From Liolophura sinensis (lineage: Eukaryota > Mollusca > Polyplacophora > Chitonida > Chitonidae), in assembly GCF_032854445.1 (NCBI RefSeq), contig NC_088297.1:26281915-26345914 (forward strand): 64,000 bases of DNA, given 5' to 3'. The translations under genes and the position numbers were made by a program. Within the stretch, counting starts at the first letter, position 1, and each line of letters begins with the position of its first letter. Of this stretch, positions 23,801 through 35,579 are shown piece after piece. The notes under the pieces were generated by a model. That model ran no database searches, had not been told where the DNA came from, and saw only the letters and a list, made by a program, of their open reading frames with translations.

Positions 23801-24200
23801 GACTTACATAGATGTAGGCCACAAGTATGCTTACACAGATGTAGATCTCAATTAGGTTTACACAGATGTGGGCCTTATGTAGGCTTGCACAGATGTAGAC
23901 TTCAATTAGGTTTACAATGATGTGGGCCTCAAATAAGCTTATGAAGATGTGGGTTATAAGAAAGCATAAACAGATGTGGGCCACAAGTAGGCTTAAATAA
24001 ATGTGGGATTCAATTAGGTTTACATTGGATGTGCGCCTCAAGCAGGCTTACATACATGTGGGCACAAGAAGGCTTACATAGATGTGGACCTCAAGTAGAC
24101 TGACATAGATGTGGGCCATAAGTAGGCTTACACAGATGTGTGTTACAGGTAGGTTTACGCAGATGTGGGTCTTACGCAGGCTTACATAGACGTGCACCTC
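20835..24200. repeat. 27-bp array organised as an 81-bp higher-order repeat
   Basis: The basic unit is 27 bp (aggcttacatagatgtaggc + ctcaagc). From about 21240 to 23740 three variant units alternate in fixed order: the ...gatgtaggcctcaagc, ...cggatgtggaccccaagt and ...gatatgggccttaagt types. They form an 81-bp repeat present about 30 times with very high identity. The left flank (about 20930-21215) holds a homogeneous 27-bp subtype with acacacgtggacc. The right flank (23740-24200) holds decayed units. Both 27 and 81 are multiples of three, which keeps one minus frame open for 1077 codons (24041-20808) and a plus frame open for 156. Confidence 0.95.
20949..21197. promoter_or_regulatory. Ten CACGTG E-boxes at 27-bp spacing (candidate)
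   Basis: The homogeneous left part of the 27-bp array carries the palindrome CACGTG once per unit, first at 20949-20954 and tenth at 21192-21197. CACGTG is the binding site of Myc/Max, USF and CLOCK-type bHLH factors in animals. Any function is inferred; the motif may simply be carried along by array growth. Confidence 0.4.
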
Positions 24201-26726
24201 ATATGCAAGAGCCATGGACAGCAATACTATCGTGTAATAGCACTAACTTGTGAATAAGATCCACTGATTTATTACAGCGTCTCTTAGCACCCCAGTTATG
24301 TTTGATGATGACGACCTCGTAGGGGTTGTTTACTGGGGAGGATGCTTACAGCGTCTGATGTTCATGCTACACAGATTGTACTGTCTAAGTCATGCCGTCT
24401 CCAAGTGATCTGAAGCAAGCTAATAGCCAGTCACTAGCGTATCAGAGGTAGGCCTTTCACACAGGCGCATGCGAAGGTACTTGTGAAAGAGCCAAGCCCT
24501 CTGTGTTTTAAAGGCAGACTTAAATGAAAATGCATTGATAAAGAAAAAAACCACTATTATGGATTCCGGAGGATAATACGGAAACAAAAATTTGCTGTCG
24601 TTTCTACTTTTCCCTGATGTGACGTCACACAAGCAAGCATTATGTGATACCTGACAGATTCAACGTCACCTAGAAAACATTATCACTTCATATCAGGTAA
24701 ATATTTGACATGACAGGCGGTATAGAGAGAATATATGCTCTGTAAAAGCGGAAGCAGGGTAGTTGTAACAGATTGCTGAGTCAGCAACAGAATAGTTTTT
24801 TCTTCCGGAGTTGTAATAACTTAGTTTTGATTTCATAGCACACCGCACGTTTCAAGGAATCCATTCCGCTCATTCTTGATATAGTACATTAGGATGCATA
24901 AGTAAATTCGCAGCTTTTCCTTGGGACTGGAGTAGCACTGAACGAACGAACCATTTTGCCGTTCATTTCCTCAGTCTAGAGCAATGCATTTACACATCAA
25001 GGAAATAGAGGCCAAGTGAAGCATTATCAGCGCGTTAAAGGTGGGCTTATGGCGAGTTTGTGGGGAGCAAGTGGCGATCTAGCGGGGTGCCTGTTATGTT
25101 GTGGTATTCATACAGTTATGCTGTTCCCACATCGCTGTAGATTTGATTATCTTGTCTATAACTCTTGCTATTTATCGTTCAAAATCTGTTTAGAGACCTG
25201 GCTATCAATCTACCGCTTTAACACATGCCAGCCCATGTAGGCTACATACATAATCAGATGGTCTGAATGCATCTTTCGTCTGTGTTGTTCGAGGGAGCTT
25301 GTTTGTGGTATATATTTCTGATCTCACGGATTGCTTTTGTTGTTCAAAATGTTCGGTGTTCAGGGTCTCGGTACATGTACTGCATGCGATTCTCGTATTT
25401 CTTTGTAGAGTAAACATTTGACCTTTATTTGGCCATTAAGTTCCCATTAAGTTTTAAGCATTTCCACAATACCTTTCTATCCGCACGCTCTGTTGCGTCG
25501 GTTATAATACTGGAACACAGCCAATTATCGGCTGAATACAGAACTCTAGGATTATGGCTCCGTATGGGCACATACGTCACTCGTCATTGCGCACGAACAC
25601 AGCAGTTACGGTCGGTAATCACAAAAATTCTTCCCAGGTAAGTTACAGTAGGTAATGAAACGAATTCTTCCCACGTCTGTCACCGATTTGAATCTAGCAA
25701 GATATAATAGCAAAGTAACTGAGGACTATCTTGGCTGGCACGAACTCACTTTGACGCTGGTGTTTAGAATTAACAATGCATTATGGGAGCACAATATGAG
25801 GTTCTACACGGGGTCTTCAGAACTGGGAAACCATTGTTCATTCCAACTAGGACCACACAGACATCATAAACACCGCAGTGTGCATATCCATAAAAAGTTT
25901 CATGGTGTTCAGTTTGAAGCTTGTTAAGAATTCATAAGTTTAAGCTCAGTGGGGTGTCTTTTCCTGGCAGAAAGCAACAATCTGATTTACAAACTCTATA
26001 TTTTATACGCACAAACTATGTATTTTTTACTCTATTTTATAAGCTGATATAAGTGAGACTGAATGAATCAAATTGCTTATTTTGATATATTATTAATGTT
26101 GTGTCAGGAACAGAAATGAATGGATTCCGTGAAATGTACATTTTGTTATTAAAACAAACATAAACAATTGTTTATCCAGAAGAAAAAGTATTTTGCTGCT
26201 GTATACCGCCTTTCATGTCGAGTGAATTTGATGCAAATGATAATCTGATTGTCCATGATCAATCCGCCTCTATCCTTTAAATTCTTGAATTTAAAATATC
26301 CGTTATTCATGATGAGAATCTGTTCTTGTTGTCGCAATGTCGAAACTGGTAAATGGAGCTAAAGAAGATGGAACATCAACAAATAGCAAGCTCGACGACA
26401 GTTGTCCTCTTTAACATTTTTGAATTTAAAATAAGGGTAGAGTTCGCTTTTGTATAGAAGACATGTTTCAGATGACGGACATGAAGTCATCTGGAGATGC
26501 CTTTTAAAAATTCATCGAGGTCTTTCAGTGCAACGTGGGAGAGAAAACGGCCGCTGCCGGCGTGTGAGCTTGTCAAGCTGTAGTGTCTGTGCAATGTAAT
26601 ACTTGTGGGACGGTGTGCAAGAATAGTGTACAGTACAGAGGGTGAGAGAAAGCGGGGAAGACGTGGAGGGAAAGACAGAGAAAGATGTAGATCAAGAAAG
26701 ACATACAGACACTATAACAAACAAGT
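24201..26726. other. Unique sequence with no recognisable gene
   Basis: Several frames of 60-90 codons exist (for example plus 25016-25240, 25429-25641 and 25655-25927) but none shows a known motif or supported exon structure. No SINE core was seen. It is AT-rich and could be intronic or intergenic. Confidence 0.4.
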
Positions 26727-26870
26727 CCACTTTCACAAAACTTCGTGAGTCAGTTTTTCGTAACCTTTCCCGTAAATGACGTCGCCTTGTGGAACAATAA
26801 TCTGTCGACAACGTATTTTGTGAAAATTAAAGTTACGAGAAATATGACTGACGAAGTTTTGTGAGAGTGG
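26727..26870. mobile_element. MITE-like fold-back element
   Basis: Terminal arms of about 38-40 bp are inverted relative to each other: left 26727-26764 (ccactttcacaaaacttcgt...), right 26831-26870 (...acgaagttttgtgagagtgg). A short interior contains cgtcgacagattattgttcc on the minus strand, also partly self-complementary. It has no coding capacity. Its size (about 144 bp) and structure fit a miniature inverted-repeat element; no clean target duplication was resolved. Confidence 0.7.
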
Positions 26871-27351
26871 CCCCTGGACTCAATATCTAAATTACAACGT
26901 CGGTCAAGGAGCCATTATATCTTAAGTGACCAGTGTGATGACCCGAAGAATCACCATCACATGGAGACGATTTATCACCTGTTTACGTGAAATATCGGAA
27001 TTACTATCGCAGATAAATGTACTAGTGTAAAGCATACAGTTAGCACTACTACCATAACATGGACTGTGCTCATACACATAACAAAAATAAAGCAACGATG
27101 TTAAAACAGTGCTGTAAACATTGCTATTTATCGAGGACGCTCCAGAGAATGACGTATTAGACAGATCTCCACTTGTGCAGTATTCGCGGTATTACAGCTT
27201 CTTGCCACATTGCTTGATGGCAGTTTTAGCTTATAGCAAGGTAGAACCAATTACCAGTTTTTAATGCCACCCGTTGATGTTAATTTAGTTTTTTCCCTTA
27301 AGTGACGATAATTAGTACCGTCATTTGCAGGTAATGATGTCCCGAGTGATG
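26871..27351. other. Unique spacer
   Basis: No gene or repeat was recognised between the fold-back element and the 27-bp array. Confidence 0.5.
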
Positions 27352-27562
27352 ATCATTTAACATGTTCGCCGCAGAGATCACTTAACATGTTCCCGCGGAG
27401 ATCACTTAACATGTTCACCGCGAAGACCACTTAACATGTTCACCGCAGAGGTCACTTAACATGTTCGTCACAGAGATCACTTAACATGTTCGCCGCGGAG
27501 ATCGCGTAACATGTTCGCCACGGAGATCACTTAACATGTTCGCCTCGGAGATCACTTAACAG
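27352..27562. repeat. 27-bp array
   Basis: Eight copies of acatgttcgccgcagagatc + acttaac with scattered changes. It is unrelated in sequence to the 27-bp unit at 20.8-24.2 kb. Confidence 0.95.
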
Positions 27563-27766
27563 CCGTTACCACTGATTTATTATTTCCAAGAGCTTTTGAT
27601 GAATAGTGATAGTATTTGGTTCATTTATTATTGACTCTATCAATATAGTGTCTATCCTCCATCATTACACTGTAAAAATATAGAAGCTATGATACAGAAC
27701 ACGCAAAATTAGAGTGATCACCATTCAAAATATTATTCTTGCCACGTTAAACAAGAAACTCTATAA

Positions 27767-28385
27767 TTAATGTGCACATTGTAGACGATATTCATGTCGC
27801 TGCTCAAATGTGCACATCGTAGACAATATTTATGTCCCTGCTCAAATGTGCACACTGTAGACGATATTTATGTCCCTGCTCAAATGTGCACACTGTAGAC
27901 GATATTTATGTCCCTGCTCAAATGTGCACACTGTACACAATATTTATGTCGCTGCTCAAATGTGCACACTGTAGACGATATTTATGTTCCTGCTCAAATA
28001 TGCACACTGTAGACGATATTTATGTCCCTGCTCAAATGTGCACACTGTAGACGATATTTATGTCCCTGCTCAAATGTGCACACTGTAGACGATATTCATG
28101 TCCCTGCTCAAATGTGCACATTGTAGACAATATTTATGTCCCTGCTCAAATGTGCACACTGTAGACGATATTTATGTCCCTGCTCAAATGTGCACACTGT
28201 AGACGATATTCATGTCCCTGCTCAAAAGTGCACCTTGTAGACAATATTTATGTCCCTGCTCAAATGTGCACATTGTAGATGATATTTATGTCCCTGCTGA
28301 AATGTGCACATTGTACAAGATATTTACGTCCCTGCTCACATGTGCACACTGTTTACGATATTTATGTCCCTGCTCAAAAGAGCAA
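27767..28385. repeat. 38-bp tandem array
   Basis: About 16 copies of tgtgcacactgtagacgata + tttatgtccctgctcaaa. Each carries the palindrome GTGCAC. Cys-rich plus frames across it are by-products. Confidence 0.95.
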
Positions 28386-29467
28386 TGCATATTTCCACCA
28401 GTTAATACTCTGGCCCATAATACAAGGTACAACCACAGTAGTCATGGTTGTAGTCTAATATGTGGGATACGAATTCTCGGGTTGATCTTATTATGCACAA
28501 ACTGAGGAGGACACAAAACAAGAGTCGTGTGCTATTCATACAGGCTCCTCAGATTCAACAGAGAAAGCGGCATGGTGGACGAAAAAGTAAAATATGATCC
28601 CGCATGTTCTGCTCTGTTTATTTTATTTCGCGTCGAGTCAACAGAAAGTATCTTTATTTCTCTGGTAAAATTATAAAATTAGACTATTTTAATAATTATA
28701 ACTCAATACTCACTATCCAATGGAGTAAAGTCCGTCATACCCGCATAGCCCGGTAGTGTTTTACTGGTCACGAAAAAAGCTCTTTTCTACTGACATACAC
28801 CACCAGTTAAATATTTTGTTCATAGCAGAAAATTTGTGAGAACGTGTAAGAGCAATCTGGGTCATCCGGGTGAGTGACCGATGATCGTCTCCCGTGTTAT
28901 TTAGGTCAAAGGCCGCAGAAACGTTCACAATTCACATACTTAGTTAACAATTTAAAACAGATCGAGTGTCCTCTGAAAGTCTGTTTTACACCTAGTACAC
29001 TTAGTCATGGCCATGGATACATAGTCGTACATGTGTTATTGATTTACACACTTGGGAGAACACCGTAGTTTGTGTTTGATTAGTATTCTACGGAACCAAT
29101 AAAAAATATTATCGGGGATTTGTAGTGATGCTCCCGATAGAGTTTAACCGATGTAGTTATCACCGAGGAAACGGCCCGTCTGATGACTAACAGTATAGAT
29201 ACAAACTTTTACGTAGCGATGCAAAGGTTCACGTTTAGGGCTATTCGTTATACTGACTCATCAATTAACAGCAAATGAAAAAAAATGAAACCCAGACAAA
29301 TTGGAAATGGTGACATAAGCCCTCTTACTTTAGACCGCAGTGAAAGAAAAGTGAGTCACAACATCGAGCGATGTCTTACTAATCCACACACTTCACCACT
29401 GAGGATGTAAAACCAAATTAAGTTCTGCACATAAACGTAAGGTAATGTTGTTTTACAGGAATGTACG
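28386..29467. other. Unique sequence
   Basis: No gene was recognised. AT-rich stretches occur at 28610-28720. Confidence 0.4.
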
Positions 29468-29674
29468 TCAGTACACGCGTACCGTTTTGTTATACAGCGC
29501 TGGAGAGTGAAGACCCCCTTGCCTGACGCCACAAATCTTCGTTACGCCTGTATACATGTCAATCCACAAAGTTGATTTGTGAAGAATGTGTACCCCGTGT
29601 TCTTCTGTCTGTACAAGACATGAGGTATGCTCGTTTGGAGCTATTTTCGTGATTCGACAGTCATGCAAGTACAC
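29468..29674 (-). pseudogene. Non-LTR retrotransposon reverse-transcriptase relic
   Basis: The minus-strand frame contains GVRQGGLHSPALYN, which matches the conserved reverse-transcriptase block usually written as GVRQG...LSPxLFN in non-LTR elements, just upstream of where the catalytic YADD block would follow. Here the frame stops after KTVRVY, so the catalytic block is absent. The preceding residues (WIDMYTGVTKIC) fit the segment before this motif. Only about 69 codons remain, so it is a dead fragment. Clade (RTE, Jockey or other) cannot be told. Confidence 0.5.
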
Positions 29675-31321
29675 AGTAGATTGTGTTAGGCTTCCTGCTG
29701 AATATGGCCGACCTGTTGTTTATATTTGTCAAGCATTTCTAAATTGAGTCATAATACCCGGCATATTACCAAATGCTTTGATACATTAAATGTTGTTAAA
29801 TCGTAACAGGTACTGCACATTTAAAAATTAAAAAAAAAAAAAGAATTCAAATGACAATTTTCATTATCTGATTGTGATAGGTTATTAAACCGTTTGTATA
29901 ATTTTTGTCTTTTAACGTTTTTAAATTGTTTACTTTTATGTGTTTACAAGATACTGTCATGTCCCAGTAGTGTGATTAAGGTGGAAATACGGTGTGACCT
30001 GCAAACTGACGCGATTGGCTGTGTTCTGTTCAGTGCCATAGTCACAAAAAAAAGTAAATAGTCTATATTCGCTGAGCTGAAACAAGTAGGATTACGTGTT
30101 AAAACAGCTGTCTATATCATATTGTCAAATACTTAAGTGCTCCTTATTCATGTTCCCACCACACTGTCAACATACCCTTAGTTGTACCACACTAAAATCG
30201 CATACTTACCATTTTCTACGCCTGGCGTCCTAATCTGGTACTGAGGTTTACGGCGTTCTCCGCAGTATATACTGTGAGCACTGAATGACGATGTGTATAT
30301 AACTGTCACAGCCAGGTACGATCCAGGCGTGTGTGCGCGGGTGTGTGTATACCACCAACCCCCGGGCTAAGTCACGGTGTCTCACGCCGTGTAGCTGTTA
30401 CACACATAGTTCCGGGGTCTGGTCCTTGTCTGGATGACGGTAATTGCCTTCCAGCAAACTAGGTACTTAACGCTCTCTCTCTCTCTCTCTGCCGATCGTG
30501 GAACACTTCCCTCTCAATATGCCCGCGGTACGCCAACGTTATATTAGTTGTTGGTTACAGGTCATGAGATCCGTGCACAGTTAAAGTTTGAAACCTCTGC
30601 CACGAGAGAGGGAGAGAGAGCTAGGATGCTACACCGGTACAAGTACTCTACATAAATTCTCATGTTCCCCGAGACTGATGAGCTGCCAGAAAAATCTCTG
30701 TTATCATCCGCAGACATTTGATACAAACTACCTGGCAAATTTTCGCTTAACATATATCTTAGTAAACAGCAAGAGTTTTGCCCGTTTATTTTCTATGGCC
30801 ATCCTGAGCCGCGGAGATGTTTATTTATGGTGGAGATTGCGTAGGAACGATCCCACTGTTTAGGTTGCCCACATGTAGTAACGTTTCGAGAGAACAGCCT
30901 ACGGGGAACCATTTGGATACACGCTTCAGAAAGACAGCTCAAAATAGACAAGGCGAGGCCCCGCTACACCCACAACTGACTTCCCTCCGCAGGTATTTGG
31001 TTACTGCTTCCTGAAGATTGAGAAATTACCACCTGTGCAGTATCGGTATGCACTGGTGTGTCGCAAAGCCTATACTGATTGTTAAACCGTGACAAAAATG
31101 CTTTTGTTGAGATATTTTAGAACAATTTAAACAGAGAAAAATATATTACTTGAAAAGTACAACAAATATAGAGCCTATTGTTTGTTAGAATATTAAAGTT
31201 TAAATATAGCTTCGATTATTCAATATTATAAGTCAGTCATCGACAAGGCATCAGATTGATCTACACGTGCCGATCTTATCAACCAGTGTAACATTGAAGA
31301 ACCACATAAAATATCAGACGT
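29675..31321. other. Unique sequence with short simple repeats
   Basis: It includes a (CT)n run at 30474-30490, a (GA)n run at 30605-30621, an A run at 29830-29842, and G/T-rich 'gtgtgtgcgcgggtgtgtgt' near 30330. No gene was recognised. Confidence 0.4.
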
Positions 31322-31872
31322 TTAAGTGACCACATCAAACTGCCAAACGTTGGACGACCACATCAAACTGCACATCAAAATATCAAAAACTAAAACGAAA
31401 GCATCAAACTGTCAAATGCTCGAACTACCACATCAAACTGCCAAACTCCTGGAGCACCACATGAAACTGTCAAACGCTTGGAGTACCATATCAAACTGCC
31501 AAAAGCTTGGAGTACTACATCTATATGGTAAACGCTTGGAGTACCACATCAAACTGCCAAACGCTTGTAGTACCACATCAAACCGCCAAATGCTTGGAGT
31601 ACCACATCTAACTGGCAAACGCTTGTAGTACCACATCAAACCGCCAAATGCTTGGAGTACCACATCTAACTGGCAAACGCTTGAAGTACCACATAAACCC
31701 GGCAAACGCTGGGAGTACCACATCTAACTGGCAAACGCTTGAAGCACCATGACAAACCACCAAACGCTTGGAGTACCACATCTAACTGACAAACGCTTGA
31801 AGTACCACATCAACCCGTCAAACGCTGGGAGTACCACATTTAACTGGCAAACGCTTGAAAGCACCACATCAT
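31322..31872. repeat. 29-bp tandem array
   Basis: About 19 copies of ggagtaccacatctaactgg + caaacgctt, more diverged at the left end. The sequence is unrelated to the 29-bp array at 8.6 kb. Confidence 0.95.
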
Positions 31873-32689
31873 TTCCACATCACCACATTTCACACCGCAT
31901 TTTGTTCATTTCGTTATTTTTTCCCCATTTTTCTCTGTTTATTTCTAATCGTATCGCATTAAAGAAAAAATTCGGGTTCTAATGATACAGTTGGAAACCG
32001 GGCAATCTGTGAACTAGCCTTATAAAGCCTTTATCTCTCTCTCCTTCCTGTACCTTCCATCGAGGACGCATCTCTGGTTTGCAGTGTTGTGGTTAGGGAA
32101 TGTTAATTCGTTATAACCAAGTAAACATTACCACTCTGTCGAGAGAGAATCGCGTTTAAATGGAGTCAATTAGATGACGTTTATCAAAACAGCGTAGCCA
32201 TATGGTGATTTATGGGTCTCATACATGGGAATCTCGTGGAAGTGAGGTGGCCACATGCCTATCCCAAAGCACATAAGTTGGCCACAGTTCATTCACGTTA
32301 TCAAATATGCTGAACAAGCTTTTTATTAGATATAATTCTGTGCTTTATGCTTCCTTCTTCTAAATGTGTTGCAAGTGACTCAAATAGCAAACCACTGGGC
32401 TGCTGTGTAGCAACGTATATGGCTTGAACAAAGAAGTTGTGTACACATTCATGGCACCCCCTGTGTAGAGCCTCGAATAATGAGGTCACAGCGTTCTGAA
32501 GTTTGAAATCAGTACATATAAAATACTTCAACAATATGTCAAAATTAAGTCATCTTTTCATTGGCGATCATCAGTTGAATTATGAATTAAGGAGGGAAAC
32601 ACAACATCATAAAAATACATGAAATGTTTTGTATCCTTTCTGTTTCAAATTCAAATTTGATAAATCTGTCCTGACCGAGGTTGCCAGTT
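31873..32689. other. Unique sequence
   Basis: No supported gene. A minus frame at 32534-32301 (77 codons) has no recognisable motif. Confidence 0.4.
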
Positions 32690-32868
32690 AGGCCAGTTCA
32701 AGTCGAACTCATACTGGTTCACTATCTTGTTGAAGGTTTTAAGCAACCTGCGAATGGGCATGCGTCCCAACGCTTCACCGTGTTTCCTCCCACTATCATG
32801 CTTGCCGCTCTCGTATAGGTAATATGTTCCTAAAACACCAATCAAACAAACAAATAAATAAACCTGTC
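32690..32868 (+). mobile_element. SINE type 1, diverged
   Basis: 'gccagttcaagtcgaactcatactgg' matches the box B and gctcatgctgg region. The core 'gtttcctcccactatcatgc', 'ccgctctcgtataggtaata' and the tail 'aaacaccaatcaaacaaacaaataaataaa' follow. It is older than most copies, judging by its divergence. Confidence 0.8.
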
Positions 32869-33107
32869 CAACAATATAAGTCTTAAATAGTATTCCATAG
32901 ATCTCCCAAACTTTACTACTGTTTTGCTATTACTTTTTTACTGGAACTGGTCGGGAAAAAAGTCGAAACACAATCGTCTCTACAGCTTTGCTGTTATATG
33001 TGTACAAGCTCATCTGCAGTCACGTTTACATCATCTGTGTAAGATCTAAATGTAAACAACGCTGTTATATCCGTAAGTCATACATAATACATTTTATTTC
33101 GGTTACT

Positions 33108-33270
33108 CCTCTCCGGCCGTACGTGGGAAGGTCCTCCAGCAACCTGCGGATGGTCGTGGGTTTCCCCGGACTCTGCCCGGTTTCCTCCCACCATTATGCT
33201 GGCCGCTGTCGTATAAGTGAAATATTCTTGAGTACGGCGTAAAACACCAATCAAATAAATAAATAATAAA
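33108..33270 (+). mobile_element. SINE type 1, 5'-truncated
   Basis: It starts at ctctccggccgtacgtggga and runs intact through ggatggtcgtgggtttcccc, cctcccaccattatgctggc and 'gagtacggcgtaaaacaccaatc' to an AAAT tail. No tRNA head is present. Confidence 0.9.
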
Positions 33271-33289
33271 ATTTTTCGGTTACAAAAGA

Positions 33290-33610
33290 GTGGTTACACA
33301 TACATGTCTATGAAACATGTGGCCAAAACATTCCCCACTAAATTGAGGCAAGTCTCGTTTGTGTTCACATTTGGCAGCTACTTTTCTAACAAATTAAACA
33401 CTTTTATCTCAGTTTTCTTCCATGATTAAGTATAGTGACTCATACCTTCGATCGAATTGAGCAATATATCAAATACGGAGGTCTCTTAATTCGCGACGAT
33501 CGATGGCAATACAAATAGAGAAGGGAGGCAATCCATCGATATTATAAACATTATATTTGATGTGCGCTTATAAATTAACACCGAACAATGTAAATGTGAC
33601 GTTATACAAG
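33290..33610 (+). repeat. Dispersed repeat family D, partial copy 1
   Basis: It shares 'aaacatgtggccaaaacatt', 'gaggtctcttaattcgcgacgatcgatgg', 'gagaagggaggcaat' and 'accgaacaatgtaaatgtgac' with the copies at 34.7-36.3 kb. It is diverged and internally shortened. Confidence 0.6.
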
Positions 33611-33824
33611 TACTGATATTTACGCTAATGGTTCAGGCTTGTATAGTTTTTGTTGTTTATACGAGAGAAATAATTGCAGAAATTTGCTTTGTCACATCGT
33701 TGATTGTAATGTTCTATACTGCATAATTACCTGGAAATAATGCAGATAATTATAGTTACGACTGTGAACAATTGTTTGCTTGTAAGGGCATGCTCTGTGA
33801 TACAGGTCTAGTCCGCTTGCGGGT

Positions 33825-33955
33825 TATTTTCCCTCAGCTTAGTTTTGCTAACAGCCCCGTTCGGCGGCGTGCTTCTTCTTCTACAATAACGCCGTTTTCA
33901 AAGCTACGGATTAAAGTAATGTAGTCCTATTTACAGGAGCGTAAAATACCATAGG
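33825..33955 (+). repeat. Dispersed repeat family D, end fragment
   Basis: 'gttcggcggcgtgcttcttc' and 'cggattaaagtaatgtagtcctatttacagg' recur at about 34720-34790 with few changes. This suggests a shared terminal block of the family D element. Confidence 0.65.
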
Positions 33956-34339
33956 GTGTTATGATCATGGTTACAAATGTTAACGGAACAACTCTGTGTA
34001 ATATTGGATTGTTTCTCAGTCAGAGATAAGTAGATTTTAGAGTAAATCATGATATCATGTGAACAGCCTTCGTTGTACGTGGGAGAGCGGGACTGATGTG
34101 CGCAGTCTTCTGTGATTCAGTGATATAATCAGATGCGAAGTATATAGTTGTGTGAAAAGGAAGGACCTGTAACTGATAATAAGCTTCTTTACAGTAAATG
34201 CCAATGTCGGAGAGATCATTTTGCTGCATTAGTTTATATAACTAGCATTAAATTAACGCCACATATGTAAACCATAACGTGATGTCACAAGTTCTAGGTG
34301 CAGTTCATCATTAGTGGAAACGCCAGTCCAAACGTTTTG

Positions 34340-34415
34340 GATTTATTTATTTATTTATTTGATTGTTGTTTTATGCCGTACTCAAGAATATTTCATTTAT
34401 ACGACGGCGGACATT
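34340..34415 (-). mobile_element. SINE type 1, 3'-end fragment
   Basis: A (TTTA)n tail on the plus strand, then 'gttttatgccgtactcaaga' and 'cacttatacgacggcgg'-type core. Only the last roughly 75 bp of the element is present. Confidence 0.85.
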
Positions 34416-34714
34416 TTGGAGAAATTCTGAATATTAATGGAAGGACTAACGGGATATTGTTTGAACTTTCCAGCTAATCGCAATGTTAGAACTGTTCAGT
34501 TAGTAATGTCAGATAGTTTGTATGCTCATTTGTGTTAGGCCTGTGTGCAAATACACGCTAATGCAATAATGCTCAGAAGAGATATGTGAAGAGATATGAT
34601 GCAAGATTAACTGTGACAAGAGAAGTGCTGTAACGCATCCCAGCATTGCTCTCCAATGGATACACATTACGATAAATGTGTTAATAGTTTGTTGGTTTTA
34701 TCTAATAAATTGAA

Positions 34715-35570
34715 CACCTCGTTCGGCGGTGTGCTTCTTCTGTAATCACGAGACTTCGGATTAAAGTAATATAATCCTATTTACAGGTGTTGAGTACATT
34801 CCTTCCACCACCCTTTGATTCCAAGCTGAATATCCATATCTCAGCCAGGGGTGGGTGACATAAACCTTTGACAGGTCGGGGCAAAACAGCATTTCTCGCC
34901 TCTTTCAGTGCACAAAGACATCTGCACTTATTTCTGCACGTCATTGTGTTACCTAAATCATAGTACATTAGCTATTCTAACACAACTTAAAACCATCCTC
35001 TCCAAAGTGGAGCAGTTGTCATTTGCGACCTGTGTGTGGAAATAGGTAACTATTTCATTTTAAATCAACCAGGTTTTTTCTCTTTTCCACCAGAATACTG
35101 TCAGTCGAAAGTATGTAATCAATGGCATTCGTGTTCGATGCCCCCGCATGCATAGGTAAGGTTTATGAAAAACATTTCACGAGACAGATGTTGTTTTCTG
35201 CTTGCAAAGAAAATGACTTTTGCGTGGTCCATAGATACCTCATACCAACATTACCTCACTTAAAACATATGGCCAAAGCATGCCTCACCAAAGTGAGGCG
35301 GTGAAATTAGTGGCCCGATTGGTCAGACTGGTTGGCCACATTCCGAATAAAGCGTTTCCCTCTCAGATTTCTGACGCCATTCTCTACTTTGAGAGGAAAC
35401 ACAAATTCACTGACCCATATCCACAATGTAATTTAACAACTTATGAAAACATGAAGGTCTTTTCCTCTGCGACGATGGATCGGAATACAAGTAAAGAAGG
35501 GAGGTAATTCACCCAGATTGTATACCTAAGTTTCATGTGTGTTTACATTCATGCCGAACTATGTAAATCT
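34715..35570 (+). repeat. Dispersed repeat family D, copy 2 (longest)
   Basis: It begins with the 'gttcggcggtgtgcttcttctg' block and continues through 'ctgcacttatttctgcacgtc', 'gtcatttgcgacctg', 'actgtcagtcgaaagtat', 'gtttatgaaaaacatttcacgagacag', 'aaagcatgcctcaccaaagtgaggcgg' and 'gaagggaggtaattc'. A 75-codon plus frame (35280-35507) crosses it, but sister copies do not preserve that frame. Confidence 0.7.
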
Positions 35571-35579
35571 GTGACTCGT

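Noticed and set aside
20808..24041. 1077-codon minus frame as a repeat protein gene
   Set aside because: Unit length is a multiple of three with no stop in that frame; between-unit changes are often amino-acid changing; no start context, introns or known domain. Kept as a finding, not as a gene.
35280..35507. 75-codon plus frame as a gene
   Set aside because: It lies inside a dispersed repeat; the sister copy at 36.0 kb does not keep the frame.
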